This document shows positions 51,046 through 61,956 of a stretch of DNA of 64,000 nucleotides, in pieces; the stretch's first letter is position 1, and every line of letters begins with the position of its first letter. Origin of the DNA: Gammaproteobacteria bacterium (GTDB lineage: Bacteria; Pseudomonadota; Gammaproteobacteria; JAABTG01); assembly GCA_034522055.1 (NCBI GenBank), contig JAXHLS010000002.1, positions 3,181,549 to 3,245,548 of the forward strand, given 5' to 3'. Both the position numbers and the translations under genes were made by a program. The notes beneath the pieces were generated by a model, which was not told the origin of the DNA, made no database searches, and worked only from the letters and a program-made list of their open reading frames with translations.

Positions 51046-51246
51046 GTGTTTAACGTGAAAGTCGCGAAGCACGAACTTCCCCTCTCCCTCTGGGACAAAT
51101 CCGTCGGGAACGGATTTGAACGCGCCTTGGCGCGGCCCGCAGGGCGAAGGGCAGGATGCCTGGAGTACAGGGATGGGGTGAGGGAACGAACATGGCGATA
51201 CGCGCTCTTCTTTCATCATCTTGGGCGGCGCGTATCGCCATGAGAG
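51046..51246. repeat. Dispersed hairpin repeat, long copy
   Basis: The element matches one at 58689-58811: it starts with TGAAAGTCGCG, contains GGGATGGGGTGAGGGAACGAA, and ends in a large hairpin with 15-bp perfect arms CATGGCGATACGCGC and GCGCGTATCGCCATG, then GAGAGTTA. This copy has about 75 extra bases in the middle that contain their own small palindromes. Both copies lie in gaps next to tRNA genes. It is probably a REP- or MITE-like element; it does not encode a protein. Confidence 0.8.
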
Positions 51247-51365
51247 TTAATTCCATGACGCATTGATAATGAATATCCTCCCCCCGCGTGCGTATAATCT
51301 TCTATAAGTTTCGTCCCGCCACTGGCCCGGAAGCGTGGGTGGGTGGGTTAACTTTATGTTTTTTA

Positions 51366-51451
<86 letters not shown>

Positions 51452-51631
51452 GCCAGCGGGGGAGGTTACCCCGACCCCTGAAACCGAAGAACGCTGGTCG
51501 TAGAGGGGCGGCCGCCGGACAAAACCTTGGCAGGCTTAGGTTGAAACGGTTTTCCTTAAACTGAAATTCTAATGGGGACCCGGTGATGGGGATGCGAGGC
51601 ATTTCTGTCGGGGCAGAAGCGAGGTGAGTAG

Positions 51632-52924
51632 ATGCAAGTATCAGTGAGCGCCGGTGACGGTTTGGAGCGACGCATGACGGTTCAGATCCCGGAGGAGCAG
51701 ATCTCCCCGGAAGTGGACAAGCGACTTCAGTCGTTGCAACGCACGGCCAGGCTGGACGGCTTCCGTCCGGGCAAGGTGCCGTTCAAGGTCCTCAAGCAGA
51801 AGTACAGTGACGGCGTGCGTCACGAGGTCCTGACCGGGCTGGTGGAGGCCACCTATCCCCAGGCCCTGATGCAGGAGGGCCTGAAGCCTGCCGGCGCCCC
51901 CAGCATCGGCGATATGACCGACCAGAAAGGTGAGGGTTTCTCCTACACCGCCACCTTCGAGGTCTATCCCGACATCCAGGTGCCCGATCCAGGCGCCTTT
52001 CAGTTGGTACGGGAGAACGCCGAGGTCACCGACCAGGATGTGGACGCCATGCTGGAGACCCTGCGTGCCCAGCGCGCCACCTGGGAGGACGTGGACCGTC
52101 CGGCCGAGATGGGCGACCAGGTCATCGCCGACTTCGCGGGCACCGTGGACGGCGCGCCCCTGGAGGGCGGTGCCGGCAGTGACTTGCCCATCGAATTGGG
52201 GACCGGGCGTCTCATCGATGGTTTCGAGGCGGGTCTCGTGGGCCTCCAGGCCGGCGATCAGAAGACCCTGGAACTGAGCTTTCCCGAGGGTTACCACGCG
52301 GAGCAACTCTCCGGCAAGCCGGTGTCCTTCGAGGTCACGGTCAAGAAGGTCCAGAGCAGACGCCTGCCGGAGTTCGACGAGGAATTCGTCCAGTCCTTCG
52401 GTATCGACAGCGGCCGGGTGGAGGATCTCAAGGCGGATGTGCGGGTCAACATGGAGCGTGAACTCGAGGACGCCCTCAAGAATCGCGTCAAGGGGCGTGT
52501 CATCGAGGCCCTGTTGGGTGCGGCGGACATGGACGTGCCCCAGGCACTCGTTAAGACGGAGGCGGAGCGTATTGCATCGGCCGCGAAGGCGGACCCGAAT
52601 CGGCCGCCCCTGGACGTCGATGCGCTGCAGCCGGAGGCGCGGCGCCGGGTGGCGGTAGCCCTCCTGATGACGGAGATCGTCAGCGCCAACGGGATCAAGC
52701 TGGATGAGGACAAGGTCCGCGAGCAGGTCAATAATATCGCCGCCAGCTACGAAGACAGCCAGCAGGTGGTGGACTGGTATTATGGCGACCCCCAGCGGCT
52801 CAATGAGGTGCAGTCGCTGGTGATGGAGAATCAGGTGGTGGACTGGGTGCTGGAACGGGCCCAGGTCACCGAGGAACGGCGCTCGTTTGACGAGATCATG
52901 AAACCGGGTCAGACTTCTTCCTGA
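51632..52924 (+). CDS. tig: Trigger factor, ribosome-bound chaperone and prolyl isomerase
   Basis: The 430-residue protein has the ribosome-binding domain with the signature GFRPGKVPFKVLKQKYSD near 45-60, a FKBP-type isomerase domain (about 150-245, FAGTVDGAPLEGG to VTVKKVQSRRLPEFDEEF) and the helical C-terminal chaperone arms. It binds nascent chains at the exit tunnel. It heads the conserved order tig-clpP-clpX-lon and lies downstream of tRNA-Leu. Confidence 0.97.
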   Translation: MQVSVSAGDGLERRMTVQIPEEQISPEVDKRLQSLQRTARLDGFRPGKVPFKVLKQKYSDGVRHEVLTGLVEATYPQALMQEGLKPAGAPSIGDMTDQKGEGFSYTATFEVYPDIQVPDPGAFQLVRENAEVTDQDVDAMLETLRAQRATWEDVDRPAEMGDQVIADFAGTVDGAPLEGGAGSDLPIELGTGRLIDGFEAGLVGLQAGDQKTLELSFPEGYHAEQLSGKPVSFEVTVKKVQSRRLPEFDEEFVQSFGIDSGRVEDLKADVRVNMERELEDALKNRVKGRVIEALLGAADMDVPQALVKTEAERIASAAKADPNRPPLDVDALQPEARRRVAVALLMTEIVSANGIKLDEDKVREQVNNIAASYEDSQQVVDWYYGDPQRLNEVQSLVMENQVVDWVLERAQVTEERRSFDEIMKPGQTSS

Positions 52925-52951
52925 CCCTCAACCCGGGTCACGCATAACCAC

Positions 52952-53596
52952 ATGTCCGATACAAATCATTTAAAGCACCCCATGGAGCCCTCCGCGCTCA
53001 ACCTCGTACCCATCGTGGTCGAGCAGTCTTCCCGGGGTGAGCGTTCCTATGACATCTACTCCAGGCTGCTCAAGGAGCGGGTGGTGTTCCTGGTGGGACC
53101 CGTGGAGGATCAGGTGGCCAACCTCGTGGTGGCCCAGCTGCTGTTCCTCGAATCGGAGAATCCCGACAAGGATATCCACTTTTATATCAATTCCCCGGGC
53201 GGGGCCGTGACGGCCGGATTGGCCATTTACGATACCATGCGCTTCATCAAGCCGGACATCAGCACCATGTGTGTGGGCCAGGCGGCCAGCATGGGGGCGC
53301 TGTTGCTGGCGGGCGGGGCCAAGGGCAAGCGATTCTGCCTGCCCCATTCCCGCATGATGATCCATCAGCCCCTGGGGGGCTATCAGGGTCAGGCGTCGGA
53401 TATCGACATTCACGCCCGGGAGATCCTGAAGATCCGTGAACAATTGAACCAGATCATGGCCGAACACACTGGGCAACCCCTGGAGCGTATCCGTGAGGAT
53501 ACGGAGAGGGATTTCTTCATGGGGGGCGAGGAGGCCGTGAAGTACGGCCTCGTGGATGAAGTGCTGGCGCTGCGCGGGCAGACCGCAAACACCTGA
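52952..53596 (+). CDS. clpP: ATP-dependent Clp protease proteolytic subunit
   Basis: The 214-residue serine protease has the catalytic Ser in [14 protein letters not shown] near 112, His in [13 protein letters not shown] near 137, and the aspartate further on. The N terminus is processed at LNLVPIVVE. It forms the 14-mer chamber that works with ClpX, whose gene follows after 177 bases. Confidence 0.97.
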   Translation: MSDTNHLKHPMEPSALNLVPIVVEQSSRGERSYDIYSRLLKERVVFLVGPVEDQVANLVVAQLLFLESENPDKDIHFYINSPGGAVTAGLAIYDTMRFIKPDISTMCVGQAASMGALLLAGGAKGKRFCLPHSRMMIHQPLGGYQGQASDIDIHAREILKIREQLNQIMAEHTGQPLERIREDTERDFFMGGEEAVKYGLVDEVLALRGQTANT

Positions 53597-53773
53597 GGCG
53601 AGTCGGATTCCGACCCGCTGTGGCACAGGGGTTGCGGCCATCCGCGCCGGCGTCGCGCCGCCGGGGATGAGGGGCGGTGACATAGCACGTCATCGCCGTG
53701 CGCCGATGATTCCGTCGCGGAATCGCCCGGGGCCTGTGAAAATGCGAGGAGCTTGAATTGAGGTGGCCGTATT

Positions 53774-55060
53774 ATGACTAATGACAAGCCGGGGAAAGGT
53801 GGAGACGGAGACAGGTTGCTGTACTGCTCCTTCTGCGGGAAGAGCCAGCACGAGGTCCGCAAGCTGATAGCGGGGCCGTCGGTCTTCATATGCGACGAAT
53901 GCGTCGAGCTGTGCAACGACATCATTCGCGAGGAGATCCAGGAGAAGGCGGCGTCCCATCAGGGCAGCAAGCTCCCTTCCCCCAAGGAGATCAACACCAT
54001 CCTGGACGACTACGTGGTGGGTCAGGACCACGCCAAGAAGGTGCTCTCCGTGGCGGTCTACAACCACTACAAGCGCCTGGAGACCGGCACCAAGGGCGAC
54101 GACGTCGAACTGTCCAAGAGCAACGTGCTGCTCATCGGCCCCACGGGTTGCGGCAAGACCCTGCTGGCCGAGACCCTGGCGCGGTTGCTGAACGTACCCT
54201 TCACCATCGCCGATGCCACCACCCTCACGGAAGCGGGCTACGTGGGGGAGGACGTGGAGAACATCATCCAGAAGCTGCTGCAGAAGTGCGACTACGACGT
54301 GGAGAAGGCTCAGACGGGTATCGTCTACATCGACGAGATCGACAAGATCTCCCGCAAGTCCGACAACCCGTCCATCACCCGCGATGTGTCCGGTGAGGGC
54401 GTCCAGCAGGCGCTGCTCAAGCTGGTGGAAGGCACGGTGGCATCGGTGCCGCCCCAGGGGGGCCGCAAGCATCCCCAGCAGGAGTTCCTGCAGGTCAACA
54501 CGGCCAACATCCTGTTCATCTGTGGTGGCGCCTTCGGCGGTCTGGACAAGATCATCAAGGAGCGTTCCACCGAGCGCGGTGGCATCGGTTTCAAGGCCGA
54601 GGTCCGGGGCAAGGATGATGTGAAACCGGTGGGAGAGGTGCTCTCCGACGTGGAGCCGGAAGACCTCATCAAGTTCGGGCTCATACCGGAGTTCGTCGGG
54701 CGCCTGCCCGTGGCCGCGACCCTGGGCGAGCTGGACGAGGCCCAACTGGTACAGATCCTCACCGAACCCAAGAACGCCATCACCAAGCAGTACGAGCGCA
54801 TGTTCGCCATGGAAGGGGCCGAAGTGGAGTTCCGGGACGAAGCCCTGCGGGCGGTGGCGCGCAAGGCCATGGAGCGCAAGACCGGTGCCCGCGGCCTGCG
54901 TTCCATCCTGGAGCACGTGTTGCTGGATACGATGTACGACCTGCCATCCATGGAGGGTGTCCACAAGGTCGTGGTGGACGAGGGCGCTATCAAAGGAGAG
55001 AGCCGCCCCCTGATTATCTACGAAGGCGATGCGGACAGGAAGCTGGCCGCCTCCGACTGA
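53774..55060 (+). CDS. clpX: ClpX unfoldase ATPase
   Basis: The 428-residue AAA+ protein has an N-terminal C4 zinc domain (CSFC and CDEC near 17-45), Walker [13 protein letters not shown] near 120, Walker [11 protein letters not shown] near 185, and sensor regions typical of ClpX. It feeds tagged proteins to ClpP. The 177-base gap to clpP may hold its own promoter. Confidence 0.97.
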   Translation: MTNDKPGKGGDGDRLLYCSFCGKSQHEVRKLIAGPSVFICDECVELCNDIIREEIQEKAASHQGSKLPSPKEINTILDDYVVGQDHAKKVLSVAVYNHYKRLETGTKGDDVELSKSNVLLIGPTGCGKTLLAETLARLLNVPFTIADATTLTEAGYVGEDVENIIQKLLQKCDYDVEKAQTGIVYIDEIDKISRKSDNPSITRDVSGEGVQQALLKLVEGTVASVPPQGGRKHPQQEFLQVNTANILFICGGAFGGLDKIIKERSTERGGIGFKAEVRGKDDVKPVGEVLSDVEPEDLIKFGLIPEFVGRLPVAATLGELDEAQLVQILTEPKNAITKQYERMFAMEGAEVEFRDEALRAVARKAMERKTGARGLRSILEHVLLDTMYDLPSMEGVHKVVVDEGAIKGESRPLIIYEGDADRKLAASD

Positions 55061-55083
55061 CGTTGCGGCGCCGTGGCGGGCGC

Positions 55084-55113
55084 CTTGAATTCCGGTGATG
55101 CGGGACCCACGTA
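55084..55113 (+). promoter_or_regulatory. Possible sigma-32 (heat shock) promoter of lon
   Basis: CTTGAA at 55084 and CCCACGTA at 55106 are 16 bp apart, near the heat shock consensus CTTGAA-N13-17-CCCCATNT. Lon is a heat shock gene in relatives. Downstream, complementary GGGGCTT and AAGCCCC arms frame the leader at about 55130 and 55195. Confidence 0.4.
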
Positions 55114-55228
55114 GTTAGTCATTCGCCGCGGGGCTTCAAGAAAGTCTCTCGAACAGACACAAGGCGGTGGTCGTGCGAAGGGATACCCGACGCCTCAAGC
55201 CCCGCTAAACGCACCAGAGGTAACAAAC

Positions 55229-57676
55229 GTGGCCGACACCAAGAATTCCCCCAACGCGATGGATGAGCAGACCGTCATCACTCCGGTACTTCCCTTGCGC
55301 GACGTGGTGGTCTATCCGCATATGGTCATCCCCCTGTTCGTAGGTAGAGAGAAGTCCATCGCGGCCTTGGAACAGGCCATGGAGGACGGCAAGCAGATCC
55401 TCCTGCTGGCGCAGAAAAACGCGTCCCAGGACGACCCGCAACCCGAAGATATCTATCGGGTCGGCACCCTCGCCACCATCCTGCAGCTGCTGAAGCTGCC
55501 CGACGGCACAGTCAAGGTGCTGGTGGAGGGTGTCAAACGGGCTACCGTGCTGCACTTCATCGGCGAGAAGGAGTTCTTCTCGGCCCAGGCCAGGGTATTC
55601 GAGGATGAGGTGGTCAGCGACCGCGAGGCGGATGTTTTGACCCGCTCCGTGCTGGCGCAGTTCGAACAATACGTCAAACTGAACAAGAAGGTGCCGCCGG
55701 AGATTCTGGCCTCCCTGTCCAGCATCGATGAGCCCGGTCGCCTCGCCGACACCATCGCCGCCCATCTCGCCGTGAAGCTGGACGAGAAGCAGAAGCTCCT
55801 CGAGGTGGAGAACGTGCGCGAGCGGCTGGAGGCCCTGGTGGCCCTGATGGAAGGCGAGCTCGACCTGCTACAGGTGGAGAAGCGCATCCGCGGCCGCGTC
55901 AAGAAGCAGATGGAGAAGAGCCAGCGCGAGTACTATCTGAATGAGCAGATGAAGGCCATCCAGAAGGAACTCGGCGACATGGACGACGCCCCCAACGAGA
56001 TCGAGGATCTGGCGAACAAGATCGAGTCATCGGGGATGCCCAAGGAGGCCAAGGACAAGGCCACCTCCGAACTCAACAAGCTGAAGATGATGTCGCCCAT
56101 GTCGGCCGAGGCCACCGTGGTGCGCAACTACGTGGACTGGCTGGTGAGCGTGCCGTGGAAGAAGCGCACCAAGATCCGCCATGATCTGAAAAAGGCGGAG
56201 GAGGTCCTGGATGAGGACCACTATGGCCTGGAGCGGGTCAAGGAGCGCATCATCGAGTACCTCGCGGTGCAACAGCGGGTCAAGAAACTCAAGGGCCCGA
56301 TCCTCTGCCTGGTAGGTTCGCCCGGCGTGGGTAAGACCTCCGTGGGACGCTCCATCGCCCGGGCGACCAACCGCAAGTTTGCGCGCATGGCCCTGGGCGG
56401 TGTGCGCGACGAGGCGGAGATACGGGGTCACCGCCGCACCTATATCGGCGCCCTGCCCGGCAAGATCGTTCAGAACCTGGCCAAAGTGGGGGCGCGCAAC
56501 CCGCTGTTCCTGCTGGACGAGGTGGACAAGATGTCCATGGATTTCCGCGGCGACCCGGCGTCCGCCCTGCTGGAGGTTCTGGACCCGGAGCAGAACAACA
56601 CCTTCAACGACCATTATCTCGAGGTGGACTACGATCTCTCCGAGGTCATGTTCGTCACCACCGCCAATACCCTCAATATCCCGCCACCGCTGCTGGACCG
56701 CATGGAGGTGATACGCCTCTCCGGCTACACGGAGGACGAGAAGCTCAACATCGCCACCCGTTACCTGATACCCAAGCAGGTGAAGAACAACGGCTTGAAG
56801 GAAGAAGAGATCACCATCAGCGAAAGCGCCATCCGGGACATCATTCGGTACTATACCCGCGAGGCCGGGGTGCGCAATCTGGAACGGGAGATATCGAAAA
56901 TCTGCCGCAAGGTGGTGAAACGTTTGCTCGTCGAGCAGGACACCACCCGGGTCATGGTGAATGCCCGCAACATCGACAAGTATCTGGGTGTGAAGCGCTT
57001 TCGCTTCGGTCGCGCCGACGAGGAGGATCGTATCGGTCAGGTCACGGGCCTCGCCTGGACCGAGGTGGGGGGCGATCTCCTCACCATAGAGGCCGCCATC
57101 ATGCCCGGCAAGGGCAAGCTCAGCCATACCGGGCAACTCGGTGACGTGATGCAGGAATCCATCCAGGCCGCCATGTCGGTGGTGAGGAGCCGCACCGCCT
57201 TCCTGGGTATCGAAGAAGAGTTCTACCAGCAACACGATATCCACGTCCACGTGCCCGAGGGGGCCACGCCGAAGGATGGGCCGAGTGCGGGCGTGGGCAT
57301 GTGCACGTCTCTGGTGTCCGTGCTCACGGGGATCCCCGTGCGCTCTTCCGTGGCCATGACCGGCGAGATCACCCTGCGAGGCGAGGTGCTGCCCATCGGC
57401 GGCCTCAAGGAGAAACTGCTGGCCGCTCTGCGCGGTGGCATTGAAACCGTGCTGATTCCGGAAGAGAATAGGCGCGACTTGGTGGAGATCCCCAACAATA
57501 TCAAAAAGAATCTCGACATCCGGTGCGTGCGCTGGATAGAGCAGGTCCTGCCGGTCGCCTTGCAGCACATGCCGGACCATCTGCCGAAAACGGGCAAGGA
57601 AGGGGAAAACACCGACAAGGTCGTGGAGCCGGCGGCGCCCGTGAAGAAGAAGGGTGGTCGTATAACGGCCCACTGA
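55229..57676 (+). CDS. lon: Lon ATP-dependent protease
   Basis: The 815-residue protein has the N-terminal substrate domain (about 15-210), a AAA+ module with Walker [10 protein letters not shown] near 363 and Walker [12 protein letters not shown] near 430, and the C-terminal protease with Ser in DGPSAGVGM near 686 and Lys in [10 protein letters not shown] near 730. It degrades misfolded and regulatory proteins, including many antitoxins, which is relevant to the toxin-antitoxin pairs in the island. The length is typical. Confidence 0.97.
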   Translation: MADTKNSPNAMDEQTVITPVLPLRDVVVYPHMVIPLFVGREKSIAALEQAMEDGKQILLLAQKNASQDDPQPEDIYRVGTLATILQLLKLPDGTVKVLVEGVKRATVLHFIGEKEFFSAQARVFEDEVVSDREADVLTRSVLAQFEQYVKLNKKVPPEILASLSSIDEPGRLADTIAAHLAVKLDEKQKLLEVENVRERLEALVALMEGELDLLQVEKRIRGRVKKQMEKSQREYYLNEQMKAIQKELGDMDDAPNEIEDLANKIESSGMPKEAKDKATSELNKLKMMSPMSAEATVVRNYVDWLVSVPWKKRTKIRHDLKKAEEVLDEDHYGLERVKERIIEYLAVQQRVKKLKGPILCLVGSPGVGKTSVGRSIARATNRKFARMALGGVRDEAEIRGHRRTYIGALPGKIVQNLAKVGARNPLFLLDEVDKMSMDFRGDPASALLEVLDPEQNNTFNDHYLEVDYDLSEVMFVTTANTLNIPPPLLDRMEVIRLSGYTEDEKLNIATRYLIPKQVKNNGLKEEEITISESAIRDIIRYYTREAGVRNLEREISKICRKVVKRLLVEQDTTRVMVNARNIDKYLGVKRFRFGRADEEDRIGQVTGLAWTEVGGDLLTIEAAIMPGKGKLSHTGQLGDVMQESIQAAMSVVRSRTAFLGIEEEFYQQHDIHVHVPEGATPKDGPSAGVGMCTSLVSVLTGIPVRSSVAMTGEITLRGEVLPIGGLKEKLLAALRGGIETVLIPEENRRDLVEIPNNIKKNLDIRCVRWIEQVLPVALQHMPDHLPKTGKEGENTDKVVEPAAPVKKKGGRITAH

Positions 57677-57693
57677 AGGCGGCGGTCGGAGTT

Positions 57694-57732
57694 CCCTCCC
57701 GGGGCGACTCTGGACGGGGTTACCCGGGAGGG
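57694..57732 (+). terminator. Stem-loop after lon
   Basis: CCCTCCCGGG pairs perfectly with CCCGGGAGGG around a 19-base loop, just past the lon stop. There is no T run, so it may act as a 3' stabiliser or a Rho-aided end. The following bases to 58016 show nothing recognisable. Confidence 0.5.
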
Positions 57733-58016
57733 TGGCCTTGAGCGGTCGGGGTCACTTTGGGCAGACACTGTCCGGAAAATATATTTAACGGCTTTGCCGG
57801 CAATTCGTCGAGGGTTGGGCAGGGAAGATGATCGGTCGTCGGCGGCTATGCGATTCGTAGTCTCCCCCATTTGCCGGAGTTCCGGTTTATCTGCTTGGCA
57901 CATGTGCTCATGGCAGGATTGGGCGCGTGTTGCCATGGGAAACAGTTTAGGGTTACGGATCAGGGGCAGGGCCCTGACACCGTGTTGTCACGGGGCCGAG
58001 GCCCTCCCTGGGCAAG

Positions 58017-58046
58017 TTGACTGTTCTCGGGCCCAATTGGTATAAA
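58017..58046 (+). promoter_or_regulatory. Sigma-70 promoter of the HU gene
   Basis: TTGACT at 58017 and TATAAA at 58041 are separated by 18 bp, about 75 bases upstream of the HU start codon. Confidence 0.6.
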
Positions 58047-58119
58047 GCCTCCTTTGCTTGCAGGGGCGTATTGATTCGCGGCCTTCAATTATTCCGAGTT
58101 AGACGGGGGAAACGACTAG

Positions 58120-58392
58120 ATGAATAAAGCTGAACTGATTGATGCGGTGGCCGACGAGGCTGATATCTCCAAGGCGGCCGCGACGCGGGCCGTGGACGCG
58201 ATGGTGAACGCGATTGCGGGGGCCCTCAAAGGGGGGGATCAGGTGTCCATGGTGGGCTTCGGCTCGTTCATGGTCCGGGAGCGTGCCGCGCGCACCGGCC
58301 GCAATCCCCGCACCGGCGAAGAGATCAAGATCGCGGCATCCAAGATGCCGGTGTTCAAGGCTGGTAAAGCCCTCAAGGATACCGTAAACTAA
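58120..58392 (+). CDS. hupB: HU-family DNA-binding protein
   Basis: The 90-residue protein has the full HU fold: [28 protein letters not shown], then [26 protein letters not shown] with the DNA-binding arm. It bends and packages DNA. hupB commonly follows lon in gammaproteobacteria, as here. Confidence 0.95.
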   Translation: MNKAELIDAVADEADISKAAATRAVDAMVNAIAGALKGGDQVSMVGFGSFMVRERAARTGRNPRTGEEIKIAASKMPVFKAGKALKDTVN

Positions 58393-58405
58393 CCTGCTTT
58401 CCCCG

Positions 58406-58481
58406 GGGTGCTTAGCTCAGCTGGGAGAGCATCGCCCTTACAAGGCGAGGGTCGGGGGTTCGATCCCCTCAGCACCCACCA
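58406..58481 (+). tRNA. tRNA-Val(UAC)
   Basis: The 76-base tRNA has acceptor GGGTGCT pairing with AGCACCC, anticodon TAC in CGCCCTTACAAGGCG, T arm GGTTCGATCC and encoded CCA. Confidence 0.95.
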
Positions 58482-58504
58482 AATCCCGGGGACACGAGTT
58501 GTTC

Positions 58505-58581
58505 GGAGTGGTAGTTCAGCTGGTTAGAATACCGGCCTGTCACGCCGGGGGTCGCGGGTTCGAGTCCCGTCCACTCCGCCA
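58505..58581 (+). tRNA. tRNA-Asp(GUC)
   Basis: The 77-base tRNA has acceptor GGAGTGG pairing with CCACTCC, anticodon GTC in CCGGCCTGTCACGCCGG, T arm GGTTCGAGTCC and encoded CCA. It lies 23 bases after tRNA-Val and probably shares its transcript. Confidence 0.95.
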
Positions 58582-58641
58582 TTATCGGGGCGTCGCCCAC
58601 TGGGCGCCCAAATTTGTATGAAAGAAACCGGCATGAAAAGA

Positions 58642-58672
58642 CAAGGGTGCATCCTGGGATGCGCCCTTTTTC
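58642..58672 (+). terminator. Terminator of the tRNA pair
   Basis: AAGGGTGCATCC pairs with GGATGCGCCCTT (one mismatch) around a three-base loop and is followed by five T residues. Confidence 0.85.
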
Positions 58673-58688
58673 GTATCCGGTTCTTTAA

Positions 58689-58811
58689 TGTGAAAGTCGC
58701 GTAGCACCATCTCCCCCTCTACCTTTGGGAGAGGGATGGGGTGAGGGAACGAACATGGCGATACGCGCTCCTCTTTCATCATCTTGGGCGGCGCGTATCG
58801 CCATGAGAGTT
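58689..58811. repeat. Dispersed hairpin repeat, short copy
   Basis: This is the second copy of the element at 51046. It lacks the 75-base insert but keeps the 15-bp hairpin arms CATGGCGATACGCGC and GCGCGTATCGCCATG. The loop differs by one base (CTCTTCTT versus CTCCTCTT). Confidence 0.85.
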
Positions 58812-58894
58812 ATCTTATCGGCCAAGACCCGTCCCACCCGCGGCTCGCCCAGGCATGGCGCGGCGCGCACTTAGACGACCGAGTGAATTGACAC

Positions 58895-60832
58895 ATGCTT
58901 CTCGCCATACGCAGTAAGTCCCAGTCCTGGGTGATGTGGGTTATCGTCATCCTGCTCATCATTCCCTTCGCCCTGTGGGGCGTGCACGAGTACTTCGGTG
59001 GCGGGGGGGACGTGATCGTGGCCGAGGTGAACGGACGAGAGCTGTCGGCCAGGGAGTTCGAAGACAACTTCCAGCGCCAGCGCCAGCGCCTGCAGATGAT
59101 GATGGAGGGCCGCGGCAATGTATCCGATCTGGATCAGAAGCTGCTGCGGGATGAGACCCTCCAGGGCATGATCGACGAGGAGGTGGTGGTGCAGGCTGCC
59201 CTATCTGGTGGATTGCGCATCGGCGATGAACAACTGGCGGCCGCCATCCGCCAGCTCGATGTGTTCCAGGAAGACGGAAGATTCTCCCAGCAGCGATACG
59301 AGCGCTGGATCATGAGCATGGGGTACAGCCCCAGCGGTTTCGAGCAGACGTTGCAACGCAACATGCTGCGCGCGCAGCTGCGCCAGGGGCTCATCGGATC
59401 CGCCCTGGTGACGGACCGTGCCCTGACCGAGGCCAACCGTCTGGCGGAGCAGCGCCGCAGCTTCGGGGTGCTGACCGTCGGATTGGACGCCATGAGAGAT
59501 CCCTCGGCGGTGACCCGGGAGGACATCGAGGCCTACTACAGGAACAACGAGGCCGATTTCACCATTCCCGAACGCGTGGTGGTACGTTACGTCGAGTTGT
59601 CCAGGGAACAGATTGCCGAGTCCGTCGAGATCAGCGAGGAAGAGGCACGCGGCAACTTCGAGAATTTCAAGCGCAGCTACATGGTGCCGGAGCAGCGTCG
59701 GGCCAGTCATATCCTGCTGACGTTGCCCCCCGGGGCGGACGGCGATGCCATCGAGGACGTGCGCCGGCAGGCGCAGGAGATCCGTGAGCGCATCGCCGCG
59801 GGGGAAGATTTCGCCAAACTGGCCGCGACCCACTCGGACGACGTGGGATCGGCGACCGTAGGAGGTGACCTCGGTTATTTCGAACGAGGGGCCACCGCGC
59901 CCCTTCTGGATGAGCCCCTGTTTCCGCCCGCCTTCGAAGAAGCCGTGTTCGCCATGGTAGAGGGTGAGATCAGCGACCCGGTACGGAGCAGCGAGGGCTT
60001 TCACATCATTCGTCTGGAGGACGTGCGGGCCGCCGCCGTCGAGTCCTTCGAGGACGTCCGCGACCAGGTGGTGGCGGATCTGCGGGGCACCCGGGCGGAG
60101 CAGAGGTTCTACGAGCAGGCGGAGCAGTTCGCCAACCTGGTCTACGAGCACGTGGATACCCTCGAGGTGGTGGCCGACTCCCTGGGTCTCCAGGTGCGCA
60201 CCAGCGCGCCTTTCCCGCGCTCGGGTGGTGAGGGTATCGCCGCCTATCCGCGGGTGGTGGCGGCGGCGTTCTCGGAGGACGTGGCCCAGGGCATGAACAG
60301 CGAGCCCATCGAGGTGGAGCCCATGCATCTGGTGGCCCTGCGCCTCGAGGAACGCATCGCCCCCACCCTGCGGCCCCTGGCGGAGGTGGAGGACGAGATC
60401 CGCGTACGCCTGGAGTGGGAGGCGGCGCGGCAGCGTGCCATGGAGAAGGGCGAGGCCTTGATGACCCGCCTGCGGCAGGGTGCCGAGGGCCGGGTGCTGG
60501 CGCGCCAGGAAGGGCTCGAGTGGCGGGAGGTGAGCGGGGCCAGCCGGCGCGGCGACGAGGTGGGTGAGCAAGTCATCGACAAGGTGTTCCGCATGGGGCG
60601 TCCCGCGGGCAACGCGGTCATCGATGGTCTGTCCCTGGCCGACGGGGACTACGCCATCATCGTCCTCGAGGCCGTGGAAGATGGCGGACAGATAGCCGCG
60701 GAGGCCGCTGAGCGAAGGCGCCAGGTGTTGGCCGAGATGCAGGGGGAGGAGCAGTTCGATGCCCTGGTACAGGCACTACGCTCGAACAGCGATATCACCA
60801 TCAACCGTTCGAGAATCGACCTGCCCGAATAA
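58895..60832 (+). CDS. ppiD: PpiD-type periplasmic folding chaperone
   Basis: The 645-residue protein has an N-terminal membrane anchor (about 13-35, WVMWVIVILLIIPFALWGV), a SurA-N-like helical domain and a parvulin (PPIC) domain (about 265-365, RRASHILLTL to FHIIRLEDV), then a second degenerate parvulin region. It sits at the SecYEG exit and assists envelope proteins. It commonly follows hupB and the tRNAs. Confidence 0.92.
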   Translation: MLLAIRSKSQSWVMWVIVILLIIPFALWGVHEYFGGGGDVIVAEVNGRELSAREFEDNFQRQRQRLQMMMEGRGNVSDLDQKLLRDETLQGMIDEEVVVQAALSGGLRIGDEQLAAAIRQLDVFQEDGRFSQQRYERWIMSMGYSPSGFEQTLQRNMLRAQLRQGLIGSALVTDRALTEANRLAEQRRSFGVLTVGLDAMRDPSAVTREDIEAYYRNNEADFTIPERVVVRYVELSREQIAESVEISEEEARGNFENFKRSYMVPEQRRASHILLTLPPGADGDAIEDVRRQAQEIRERIAAGEDFAKLAATHSDDVGSATVGGDLGYFERGATAPLLDEPLFPPAFEEAVFAMVEGEISDPVRSSEGFHIIRLEDVRAAAVESFEDVRDQVVADLRGTRAEQRFYEQAEQFANLVYEHVDTLEVVADSLGLQVRTSAPFPRSGGEGIAAYPRVVAAAFSEDVAQGMNSEPIEVEPMHLVALRLEERIAPTLRPLAEVEDEIRVRLEWEAARQRAMEKGEALMTRLRQGAEGRVLARQEGLEWREVSGASRRGDEVGEQVIDKVFRMGRPAGNAVIDGLSLADGDYAIIVLEAVEDGGQIAAEAAERRRQVLAEMQGEEQFDALVQALRSNSDITINRSRIDLPE

Positions 60833-60986
60833 CGGTCTCATGGCCGGTGGGGGGGGCCATGGCCGGTGGGGGCGCCGGGCATGGCCGCGGTTGCCGCTTG
60901 CCGCGGACAGAACGAACATCAGGGCCATCAGGCCGGCCTCCGGCACGGCCGCGGCACAGATGGCCGCCAGCAGGATCAGGGCATGT

Positions 60987-61781
60987 CTATGGGGCACCCG
61001 CCTCCGTGCCCATGGCGGTGATGTGGATGCCGGCATCCACGTACATCACTTCGCCGGTGATGGCCGAGGCCAGATCGGAGCACAGGAAGGCCACCGCGTT
61101 GCCCACCTCGTCGATGGTGACGTTGCGGCGCAGGGGGGCATTCTTCTCGCTGTAGTCCAACAGGCGCCGGAATTCCGAGATGCCGGCGGCGGCCAGGGTG
61201 CGGATGGCGCCCGCCGATACGGCGTTGACGCGGATCCCCTGGGGGCCCAGGCCGAAGGCCAGGTAGCGCACGCTGGCCTCCAGGCTCGCCTTCGCCACCC
61301 CCATGACGTTGTACTTGGGCACCGCCCGTACGGAGCCCATGTAGGTCAGCGCCACCAGGCTGGCGTTGCGCCCCGCCATCATGGGCAGGCCGGCGTTGGC
61401 CAGGGCGGTGAAGCTGTAGGCACTGATGTCGTGGGCGATCTTGAAGCCCTCGCGGGTCACGTGCTCGTGATAGTAGTCCTCGAGTTGCTCCTTGGGCGCG
61501 AAGGCCACGGAATGGACCATGGAGTCGAGGCCGTCCCAGTGGCCGGCGAGTTTTGCGTACATGGCCTCGATCTCGGCGTCGGAGGCGACGTCGCAGGGCA
61601 GGATGATCTCCACTCCCAGCTCCGCCGCCAGGGCCTCGACCCGGCTCTTGAGTTTGTCGTTCTGGTAGGTGAAAGCCAGCTCCGCACCCTCGCGGTGCAT
61701 GGCCTTGGCGACGCCCCAGGCGATGGAGCGATTGTTGGCCAGGCCGACGATGAGGGCGCGTTTACCGTCGAGAAATCCCAT
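60987..61781 (-). CDS. fabI: Enoyl-[acyl-carrier-protein] reductase (NADH)
   Basis: The 264-residue SDR enzyme completes each cycle of fatty acid synthesis. It shows the FabI nucleotide motif [22 protein letters not shown], the catalytic Y-x6-K in [13 protein letters not shown] near 157-164, and the family end [17 protein letters not shown]. It is convergent with ppiD and divergent from the solute-binding gene at 61957. Confidence 0.95.
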   Translation of the reverse strand: MGFLDGKRALIVGLANNRSIAWGVAKAMHREGAELAFTYQNDKLKSRVEALAAELGVEIILPCDVASDAEIEAMYAKLAGHWDGLDSMVHSVAFAPKEQLEDYYHEHVTREGFKIAHDISAYSFTALANAGLPMMAGRNASLVALTYMGSVRAVPKYNVMGVAKASLEASVRYLAFGLGPQGIRVNAVSAGAIRTLAAAGISEFRRLLDYSEKNAPLRRNVTIDEVGNAVAFLCSDLASAITGEVMYVDAGIHITAMGTEAGAP

Positions 61782-61956
61782 AGTTGGTCCTTGAATCCTG
61801 ATTGTTGTACGGGTGCGTCGTGGTGAAGCAAGTTCGCTCGCGCGGGCTCGATGAAGGCCTCACCCCGGTGGCGTAATGTGATGGCAGGGCCTTGGTTTAT
61901 AATCGCCGCGACGCCGAAAGGCAAACCCAGAACCACAAAACGCCGTCGACCCTCCC

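Noticed and set aside
58685-58870. Minus-strand frames over the hairpin repeats that share a protein-like stretch
   Set aside because: The similarity to the frame at 51050-51256 comes from the shared DNA repeat, not from coding selection.
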